Positions 56,457 to 64,000 of a DNA stretch of 64,000 bases are shown in pieces (the first letter of the stretch is position 1; the number at the start of each line of letters is the position of its first letter). The stretch spans positions 2,232,001 to 2,296,000 of the forward strand of contig JACGCN010000005.1 of NCBI GenBank assembly GCA_014905825.1, read 5' to 3'. Made by a program: the position numbers and the translations under genes. The stretch comes from Lyophyllum atratum. Lineage: Eukaryota > Basidiomycota > Agaricomycetes > Agaricales > Lyophyllaceae. The notes under the pieces were generated by a model. It saw only the letters and a program-made list of their open reading frames with translations. It was not told where the DNA came from and did no database searches.

Positions 56457-59416
56457 ATGGCCAAGTCCGTCCCACTGACTCCTCGACGTTCGAGTCGATT
56501 TCAACCGCTGGCTACTCCGTCTCGGACAAAAAGCGACCAATCACTGCATTGTACCTGGGTTGGAGAGCCATTGTGCGTTCGACCGACAAATCCTAGCCTC
56601 GACTTGACTCAAGAAGAGAGAGATGAGCTAGAGAAGAATGAGGATGGAGATGAAATGGAAACAGTCTTCTATCGATCCTTCGAGATGAAGAATAAGGCTG
56701 TCAAAGTTTACAGGTCCAAAGTGAAGGGCAAGAAAAAGCAGAAGGCCGGCGAACAGAGCGACATGACCACATTTCACGTCGGTGACACTATTCTCATCAA
56801 AACCGACGAAATACTGCTCCAATATAAACCTCCTAGCATTGGGGTCATTCTCGCGATGTGGGAGACGAGGGAGAAGGACTCTGAAGACGAATCAGAACCT
56901 GCGAAGATGCGGATTCGCGTTCATTGGTTCTTACGGCCTACAGAACTGCCTAGTATACGTGCCAAACGTGACCACGCCAAGGTGAGTTTCCTCATTCACA
57001 CCCTTTCCCGTTGGACTGACGTTATCGCAGAACGAAATATATTACTCCCTAGATTCCGTTAGCCTCGCGTTTCCGGAAGATATTATGGGCCATTGCAGCG
57101 TCACGAGCAAGCTGCCTAAGCGTTTGGAAATCAAGAGTGCCGAAGCATGGTCAGTGTCGCCCAGCAAGAAGAGACACGCCACTGGATACGTGTACGAAGA
57201 TGAAGACGACGAGGAGAGTGAAGATGATGCTTTCTATTGTCATCTGGCCCTGGATTCCATGAAAGGATTATTCTACGACTTCAAGTGGGACCAACATCGC
57301 CTCATGGCCAACGTATCGACGACTGAGCCGCCGGAAGAAGTGGACGCAGAATGGGGCAGGGGATTCATGTGGGATGTAGAAGGAGGGCAACGTGTTGCAG
57401 TACCCTCCCGTGGGGCCCCTTCTCGCCCTACGAAACGACAGAGACTCCCGACCATCGAGTCAGGATCCGAATCAGAGGGCAATGCCACCGGTGACGAGTA
57501 CGAGGTTCGCAGTGACGACGATGCCGAAGCGGACGAGCTACCCCAAATAGACGGGAACGAGTCTGACAGCTCGGACCTCACCTCCATTGCCTCAGACCAC
57601 GATGACGAACCTAAGACCCCGTCCAAGAAGCGGAAGCGAGGGGGCGCAGCCCAATCGCAATCACCCACGAAGCGGCGCGCAACGACTGCTACACCACGGA
57701 AACCAAGGACGAAAACGGTCGTGCATCCAACGCCTCACTCAAAGGCGGTCCTGGATCGACGTGGCAAAGTTAAAGGGACTCCCTCCCGTAAACGGGACTT
57801 CCCTGTACGCCTGCACGCAATGAACTACGCCACTGACGATCTGTCGCATCTACCGAAGGACCCGTGGCTTCGATCCATGCATGTCTTGCACGTGGGCAGC
57901 CGGCCTGACGCATTACCTTGCAGAGAGGAAGAGTTCGAGAGAGTTTTGCGCTGCGTTGGAGAACTGTTAGAAGAAGGCAGCGGAGGATGTGTTTGTAAGT
58001 TCACGTCCTTTCTCCCTCTATTACATTTGGCCTCATTCGAGGTTATAGATATATCAGGCGTTCCGGGCACGGGGAAAACGGCGACTGTCCATGCTGTCAT
58101 CAGACAACTCAAAAGAATGGCACAGAATAGTGTATGCCCCCGATAACCTTGACCGAATATCCAGCTTACGGTCGCTGTAGGAAACCAATCCTTTTACATA
58201 CGTCGAAATCAACGGTCTCAAGATTCCCGAGCCCCCAGCAGCCTATAGCCTTCTCTGGGAAGGCGTCTGCGGTCACGACGTGACAAAACATGGTCACCTG
58301 CGTATTGGAGCCAAGGAGAGCTTGAAGGCTCTGACCAAGCATTTCAGCGGCGGTGGCGGACGCGGCCCCGGAGGTCATGCCTGGTGAGTAGCCCAGCTAT
58401 CTGACTTCCATTTTGATATTTACTGTATCGTAGCGTAGTGCTTATGGATGAGCTCGACCAGCTCGTCACGGCCAAGCAGGACGTGGTGTACAACTTCTTC
58501 AACTGGCCGACCCTGGTCGGGAGCAAACTTGTAGTCATTGCCGTCGCCAATACGATGGATCTGCCTGAACGTGTGATGAGTGGACGTGTCCGGAGTCGAC
58601 TGGGTGGGTCGTTCGCCTCCTTCATCGGTGACTACTTATTCATTCTCGGCTGAAATTTAGGCATGATTCGTATAAACTTCCAGCCTTATACCACATCGCA
58701 ACTCCAGCAGATCGTACAGGCGCGACTAAAGAGCGTGAAAGATGGCTTGGAGGACAGCGCCCAGGTAGCCCTAAGTTCTGACGCGATCAGGCTCGCGGCT
58801 ATGAAAGTCAGCAGCATCAGCGGAGACGCCCGGCGTGTATTGGATATCTGCAGGTTCGAAACCATGATTTCAGTTCCCTCTCCTTTTGATTGGCTCAATC
58901 GGCTTCCGCAGGCGCACGGTGGAACTGGTGATGCCTGAACGCAGGACAGCGCGAGCACCTGATGTGAAAGAGGTGATTCAGGTGATGCAGAACAGCCCGA
59001 CGGCGGCGTATCTCCGCGAGTGCAGCTTCCACGAGCGGACGATGCTCGCGTCGTTATTGAAATGCATCAAGCGCGAAGGCGTGGACGAAATCAAGTGGGG
59101 AGAGGTCAGTCGCAGTCGCGTCAGCTTGGACGATACTAATCACGATCAAAATATCTAGGTACAACACCAGCATCTCATTTATATGAACGTCCTGACAGGT
59201 CCATCGGATCCCACAAGAAAACCCACGACGAGCGAGCTCGTCTTGGTGTTGGATTCTTTGGTTGCATCACGCGCGATGCTTGTTGAGGAAGGTGCCGCGA
59301 TTCTGCGGAAGCCCGAAGGGGACAGGAAAGTCTTGTTGAATTTGGAACAGGGCGAAGTGGAGAGAGTTTTAGGCGAGGTTGGAGGTCCGAGGTGGAAAAA
59401 CGTGTTGAGCGTATGA
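56457..59416 (+). CDS. ORC1: origin recognition complex subunit 1
   Basis: Predicted exons: 56457-56981, 57031-57994, 58049-58131, 58181-58383, 58434-58603, 58661-58853, 58912-59104 and 59159-59416 (2589 nt, 862 residues). It is the AAA+ subunit of the origin recognition complex, which loads MCM helicases in the nucleus. A BAH domain covers about residues 90-230 ([30 protein letters not shown]). An acidic and basic low-complexity region follows. The AAA+ domain has Walker A GVPGTGKT (500-507), Walker [10 protein letters not shown] (594-602) and sensor 1 [12 protein letters not shown] (626-637). The arginine-containing sensor 2 region lies in [12 protein letters not shown], and the winged-helix end follows. 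Start taken at 56457 ([14 protein letters not shown]). Confidence 0.95.
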
Positions 59417-59886
59417 GCCGATTTCTTTTTCATGGGGTTTTTGTGTATGGGATGTATGTATGTTTCTGTACTATCTATGTATCCGAGTCTTTAGAATAGT
59501 TCGTTTAGGTGCTTCCGACGTTGTGAGAAGTCAATCAGGGCCGATAGGAAGTATGATGCCAGCCAAAAGCCTCGTTCATTCGACTCCAAAATGTGTGATC
59601 GCTTTTCAACGCCTGAGATACCAATCAGCGAATGAATCTGATGAAGGTCTTTTGGAGTGGGCTGGAGTGGGCTCATAATTTGCGCCTAACCGATTCTCGA
59701 AAGGCACGTCCATAGTTGGTGGTTTCGTGAGCGTAGCTATAACTCGATCTGAAAATCTAGGTTATCGATTCGTGGGGCAAAAGCACCTTCGGTGGCTCAA
59801 GCTTCAAGTTTCAAGATTTTACTGTCTGATGCGTTTTGAAGCCTGTTCCCAACTTGCAAGGTCTGGTAGATGAATTGACAAAAAGC
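59417..59886. other. intergenic
   Basis: ORC1 3' region. No gene is seen. Confidence 0.5.
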
Positions 59887-59992
59887 TGACAAGAGTGGGA
59901 CTTGAACCCACGCCATCTTACGATGATGAGAACCCGCGAATGCAGGTAAGCTACGCTTGAGTCACACGCCTTAACCGCTCGGCCATCTTGCC
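59887..59992 (-). tRNA. tRNA-Leu(CAA) with intron, copy 2
   Basis: Identical over all 106 bases, including the intron, to the gene at 56075-56180. The downstream word caaaaagc (terminator) is also shared, while flanks differ after a few bases. It is on the same strand, 3.7 kb away on the other side of ORC1. Confidence 0.92.
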
Positions 59993-60301
59993 TTGAACTT
60001 TCGTCGAGTGTATACCGTTATGAACTGACCAACAACTCCGAAGAGATCGGACCCATGGGCCGATAACAAATTATGTCCCGATCACAATTTGATCGTGAAG
60101 TTCTAACATCCGTCCTCCGGTGAAAAAAAAATGCTACAACGGCAGCTACACGGCAGGAGGCCTCAGGAAGCGTTATATATCCCGGACCCTGCAGTTGATC
60201 ATGCATTTCTTTTGTCCACCAGCAGTGCAGACCACCCAGGTAATTTCTGTTTTCTCTTATCATGCCTCGATACTGACCCCCCCCCCCCAAGAACCTTATA
60301 A
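59993..60301. other. promoter region with homopolymers
   Basis: No gene is seen. Contains an A-run near 60122-60130 and a run of C just before the F-box start (about 60279-60288), which may be a poly-pyrimidine promoter element. Confidence 0.4.
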
Positions 60302-61819
60302 ATGACCATTACCCTTCGCACTCCATCTGCTCATGTACTGGAACACGGAGTTTCTGCGATAGAACCTGTGGGGAAAGACGCAGCCCAAGCTGTCGTCAGG
60401 AAGCGGGCTGAGCGTGCCGTATACAGCAGGCTGCGTCTGCTCAACCAAGCGACTCCTGTTGGGTCGATACCCCCAGAAATTCTGGTCCAGATATTCGAGT
60501 TCGCAGACCGGTCGAGCGCTGCACAGGAACGTCGCCCATGGAGTCACGCAATCCGAAGAAAGGCCATCCCCATCACGGTCTCACATGTCTCAGGACACTG
60601 GCGTGACGTGGCACTCAGCTCACCGGTGCTGTGGACAGAGATAAACATCAGCCCGCCGTGGTCGTTGAAGACGATCCGTCGTTTTTTGTCCAGGTCGGCG
60701 GCATGTCCGATCCACCTCAATCTCACCATTCCCACCATCGGATTCGGCCACTTGCTGAGCTCAGGTCTTTTGAATGACAACGCGCAGTCGCTGCGCGACA
60801 TTATCTTGGAACACATACCCCGTTGCCGCAAAATCACCATCAAGGGGGATTTCGGTCAGCTCGAGCCCTTACTCTACACCATGTTGAACACCATATACGC
60901 TTCGAAGGTGCCTCCTCCCCTGGAACACCTCAACGTTCAGGTTACGAACGTCCCTAACTTCCCAGGCGACGTTTACCACCCGTTTCTACCCCGTGGGGCT
61001 CCGCTGCTCACCCAGCTGCGAGTGACAAGCCTAATGGTGCCATGTCTACCTCCCCTGGAAAGAGTGACCTCTCTACACTTGGCGCTAGGTGGTACAAACG
61101 GCATCGACGTCGACGTATTCACAGCAACAATCGCGTCATGTCCCTTGCTTGAAACGCTGGCGGTATATGATGATGCTATCGTTGGTCCATGGCCTCTCAC
61201 AGGGGAAATCGAGCTCCCATCCCTCCGGTCCCTGCAAATCTACGGGACATTCGCATCCGTTTCCGATCTCTTGCGCGTGGCGTCAGCGCCGCTCTTGGAG
61301 GACCTCGTGATAGCCCCCATCGTTGGCGACGATCTCCTGCCATTCTACCACCAAACCCTCGCTTCGGGCCCGAAATTCAGCACCGTAAAGTCCATCACGC
61401 TCTCCCCCGTCTTCACCTCCGGCTTCTCTATCCTAATCAACGCCTCATGGTGCTTCCCGGCCGTAGAACGGCTCACGATACCTAACATCCACCCCGACTC
61501 CTTCCGCGATATCTTCGAGGGCCCGGATGCCCTCGAGATTTGGCCCAATTTGAAAGCAATCGCTTCCCGCAACATCGACACCGAGCGCATGCGGACATTG
61601 ATTTCTGTGATAGAGTTCCGAAAGGCTCTGTGTCGGCCTCTTGAAGCCTTGTATTTCGATTATGCGTCGATTCAGCGCGTGGCCTCGATGGTTCCCCTCC
61701 TTCCTCAGGGCATCCAGGTGGTGGAGCACGATGTGTGGTCGATGTTGCATGACGAGGACTTGCTGCACGAGCCATCGCACTTTGTTGGGAATGACTTTGA
61801 TTTCATCCGCCAGATTTAG
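60302..61819 (+). CDS. F-box protein, LRR-like (different subfamily)
   Basis: An intact single-exon frame of 505 residues. The F-box lies at about residues 52-110 (VGSIPPEILVQIFEFADRSS, then TVSHVSGHWRDVALSSPVLW). The rest has repeated leucine-rich segments (PLLTQLRVTSLMVPCLPPLE, CPLLETLAVYDDAI, ELPSLRSLQIYGT, APLLEDLVIAP), as in many agaric F-box proteins. It lacks the N-terminal coiled coil and wording of the 1133/7298/21608/34696 family, so it is only a distant relative. Predicted SCF adaptor, target unknown. The ATG follows a C-run by about 13 bases, which would leave a very short 5' UTR, or an upstream start may be missed. Confidence 0.85.
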   Translation: MTITLRTPSAHVLEHGVSAIEPVGKDAAQAVVRKRAERAVYSRLRLLNQATPVGSIPPEILVQIFEFADRSSAAQERRPWSHAIRRKAIPITVSHVSGHWRDVALSSPVLWTEINISPPWSLKTIRRFLSRSAACPIHLNLTIPTIGFGHLLSSGLLNDNAQSLRDIILEHIPRCRKITIKGDFGQLEPLLYTMLNTIYASKVPPPLEHLNVQVTNVPNFPGDVYHPFLPRGAPLLTQLRVTSLMVPCLPPLERVTSLHLALGGTNGIDVDVFTATIASCPLLETLAVYDDAIVGPWPLTGEIELPSLRSLQIYGTFASVSDLLRVASAPLLEDLVIAPIVGDDLLPFYHQTLASGPKFSTVKSITLSPVFTSGFSILINASWCFPAVERLTIPNIHPDSFRDIFEGPDALEIWPNLKAIASRNIDTERMRTLISVIEFRKALCRPLEALYFDYASIQRVASMVPLLPQGIQVVEHDVWSMLHDEDLLHEPSHFVGNDFDFIRQI

Positions 61820-62008
61820 AAGTGAGTTGCTACATGGTAACGCCTGCATCATCAAGAGCAACTCTGCACGCTTTCCTCATGCTATCCATGTTATGTTCAG
61901 CTCGCGACATTCTCATCGAATATATCGGAATAACATCTTAGCTAATGTGATTAGAACTTTTCAATACATAGAAGCCAGGAGACACATTTTCCCTACGTAA
62001 AGCGTATA

Positions 62009-62787
62009 TCATGCCACAACCACTTGGAGACGATTCGACCGAATAGTGTTCGCCTTCTCCGCCTTCAGCCTCTTAGTCCCAGCGCTCATGAATGTCACCG
62101 ATACCTCTCCGTTCTCATCACTGACCCCCCCTCCTACCGACGCCCCAGCGACTGGCGCGCCATTCCTCCCATCCGTGACAGTGAGAGTCACCGCCTGCCC
62201 AACATGAGCGACCTGTATCCCTGAAAGCTTCAAGGCGGGCTCGTCGAACGCGGCAAATGCCCAGAGGACCTCATCTAAAAACTTGACCTGCAGCTGACAC
62301 CCCCCCACCTGCGCAAACTGGAAGTTGAGGAACAGATTGAAGAACTCGTCTGGCGTCTGGGTGACGCCGTCGATCGTCGACACGAGATAGTCGTCGAACT
62401 GAGGGAAGAACTCCCTATCAAGGCGGCAAATTCAGCAGGGTTTTGCAGATTCAGCGTATGCACCCTAGTGTGTACTTACCCATCCCAGCCGAAATGATGC
62501 TGCTTCGAGGCAGAATCGAGGGCGCTAGTGGCGGTAGGACCGGGCGTAAGGTGGGCGCCCAAGTTAGTCCCGTCGCAGTGATGCTTCCCCCCTAAAGCCG
62601 TTTCGACATCGTGGCCGCGTGTGAAGACCAGCCCTTCAAAGATCGTGCGGGTGTCGCCTTCGATGCGCAGGTTCACGATCGTGCCCGCGTTAGGGCTTGG
62701 AGCTGCTGCTGCGAAGGTCAATGTACCGAAGAGGTAGCAGGAGGCGACTACGAGTACGTTGAGAAGCATCTTCGAAAGCAAGGCCAT
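62009..62787 (-). CDS. secreted protein with DUF4430-like domain and Ig-like C-terminus
   Basis: Predicted exons, minus strand: 62787-62480 and 62414-62009 (714 nt, 237 residues). The N-terminus is a signal peptide (LLNVLVVASCYLFGTLTFAAA). The domain after it (GTIVNLRIEGDTRTIFEGLV, HHCDGTN, PTATSALDSASKQHHFGWDG, then DDYLVSTIDGV) has the wording of DUF4430/transcobalamin-like-C-terminal domains, better known from bacterial surface proteins. The C-terminal 90 residues (GIQVAHVGQAVTLTVTDGRN, GAPVAGASVGGGVSDENGEV) look like an Ig-like or carboxypeptidase-regulatory-like beta sandwich. A start at 62919 is open but would put a hydrophilic 44 residues before the signal peptide. Function unknown. 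Confidence 0.72.
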
Positions 62788-63257
62788 AGATCGCTTTTCG
62801 ATCTGCTTCTGGGCGTGTTTATAAGGATGTTGATCAGGCACGGTACCCACAGCTGTCATCATCCTGGGCTTCGTGCGGGGGACATGGGACGGGGACGGAT
62901 GACACCTGTCGTTATTCATACCCCATGGTTGGAAGATTGGGTGGAAGAAGCCGCGAATTCAAGGAGACTCCGTCAGGGTCGATCAATGGCTCAGCACTGG
63001 ACGGCGGAGAGGTTGTCTGAAGTGTTGAAGATGCTGCAATCGGCATGCTGAAGGCAGCAGCTTTGAGCTGAAGTATCCCATGGCACAGGGGCCGGACGAA
63101 AAACCCATCAGACCATCGAAGCACCTGACAAATGCTAGAGTATACATTTCTCAACGACCTCAGATGTGTTGTCCCTATTCAGAAGGCGGAAAGTAAGAAC
63201 TCTGTTCCACTAAAACTCGTTACTTGAAATTTATGACACAATAAGGCTGAATAACGC
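62788..63257. other. intergenic
   Basis: No supported gene. The plus-strand frame at 62611-63051 lies opposite the secreted protein gene and has no family features. Confidence 0.5.
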
Positions 63258-64000
63258 CTAAGCAGTACTCTTGGCCTCGCTCTTGACGGCTTGCCAAGAC
63301 GGCCTAGATGAAATGTCCTTGAACCACCTATGGAGTTCAAACTCGATGAATGCCTATACATGGCGAAGAACGGTAGAAGACACATACCTTGCAACGTTGG
63401 GCTTAGTCTCCATGATGTTACTTCCAGCAGCTTCCAACAAGGCACCGTAGGGAAGGTGGAACAGATCGGCCAGCGTGAGTTCCTGTGTATCGATATTGAG
63501 AGGTGTGAATACAAGCAAGCCACAAGGTGACTCACATCACCAGCAAGGTACTTTTGTTTGCTCAGGATTACATCGTACGCGTCCAACTTGGCATCGAGTT
63601 TCTTCAGATGTTCATCGAACACAGCTTGATCGGTAGTGAGTCCGTGCCGCCTGCCACCAAGACCATATCATGAGTTCTGAGTCGTTTCGATGAAGTGGCG
63701 GACATACGGTTTGAATACCTTCTCGAACACTGCGCCTGAAGCTGAGGCATCGAAGTTGCTCTGCTCAATCGAGCAAGCTTGCTCAAAGAGAGCGTTCTCT
63801 TTGAGGCCTGTGGGGATCAACTTCGTTCCCTGGTCGGCGTACTTCGCGGCGATGTAGCGGGCGATAGCACGGCTCTCGTAGAGGATGAAGCCATCATCGT
63901 CCTTTGATCGAAGGAGGTCATGTTTAGGCGATCGCAAGGTGAGGAACGCTTCGACTTACGATGTACGGCATTTGACCGAAAGGCTGTTTCTCCAGGAACT
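63258..64000 (-). CDS. glutathione S-transferase, 5' end beyond the window
   Basis: Exons seen, minus strand: 64000-63960 (partial), 63901-63708, 63650-63536, 63482-63388 and 63327-63258. The thioredoxin-like domain end shows QPFGQMPYI then DDDGFILYESRAIARYIA, the glutathione-binding cis-Pro and ESRA motif. The helical C-terminal domain follows (FEQACSIEQSNFDASASGAV, VFDEHLKKLDAKLD, KYLAGDELTLADLFHLPYG, NVARWFKDISSRPSWQAV). The wording is closest to fungal phi-like/GTF GSTs, which conjugate or reduce electrophiles with glutathione in the cytosol. The catalytic N-terminal residue lies outside the window. Confidence 0.88.

Noticed and set aside
62611..63051. 146-codon plus-strand frame
   Set aside because: It lies opposite the signal-peptide exon of the secreted protein gene and has no family features.

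Overview
This window is nuclear DNA of a filamentous basidiomycete, most likely an agaric (Agaricomycetes). The evidence is many short GT-AG introns of about 45-75 nt, a large F-box family with an N-terminal coiled coil, several FunK1-type protein kinases, an AA9 lytic polysaccharide monooxygenase, and single-copy fungal genes (ORC1, ALG12, an Adp1-type ABC transporter, a SNF1-activating-type kinase). No species can be named from the sequence alone.

The left 26.5 kb is an accessory, duplication-rich region. A block ordered [F-box relic (+), F-box gene (-), aminotransferase (+), FunK1 kinase (-)] occurs twice in tandem, at about 60-6083 and 6207-12756. An extra FunK1 gene follows at 13009-15261, with a stub of aminotransferase at 15338-15497. 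The copies have decayed differently. In block 1 only a fragment of the aminotransferase remains. In block 2 the aminotransferase is intact, the F-box gene has a one-base frameshift, and the FunK1 gene has lost its middle but keeps an open frame. An older, diverged copy of the F-box(-)/aminotransferase(+) pair lies at 21608-26534. Between them sits a tandem array of MDR-type (zinc-less alcohol-dehydrogenase-like) reductases: one pseudogene and two intact genes. A fourth, intact member is at 54354-55618.

From 26.9 kb onward the region is more ordinary and gene-dense: a 50-residue Cys-rich conserved protein (26927-27288), a CaMKK/LKB1-like kinase (27521-30252), a tail-anchored coiled-coil protein that resembles KASH proteins (30901-33842), another F-box gene with a one-base frameshift (34696-36419), a type I membrane Cys-rich protein (37711-38850), an Hsp20-like protein (39733-40480), the PLP homeostasis protein (41948-42871), a coiled-coil protein built on a 21-bp heptad repeat (44317-45610), an AA9 LPMO (45773-47138), ALG12 (47276-49334), an Adp1-like ABCG transporter (49547-53791), two identical intron-containing tRNA-Leu(CAA) genes flanking ORC1 (56457-59416), an F-box/LRR-like gene (60302-61819), a secreted DUF4430-like protein (62009-62787) and a glutathione S-transferase cut by the window end (63258-64000).

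Gene models were made by hand from splice signals and comparison between paralogues inside the window. Where exon coordinates are given in full, the summed coding length is a multiple of three. Family names rest on recognised motifs, not on a database search.
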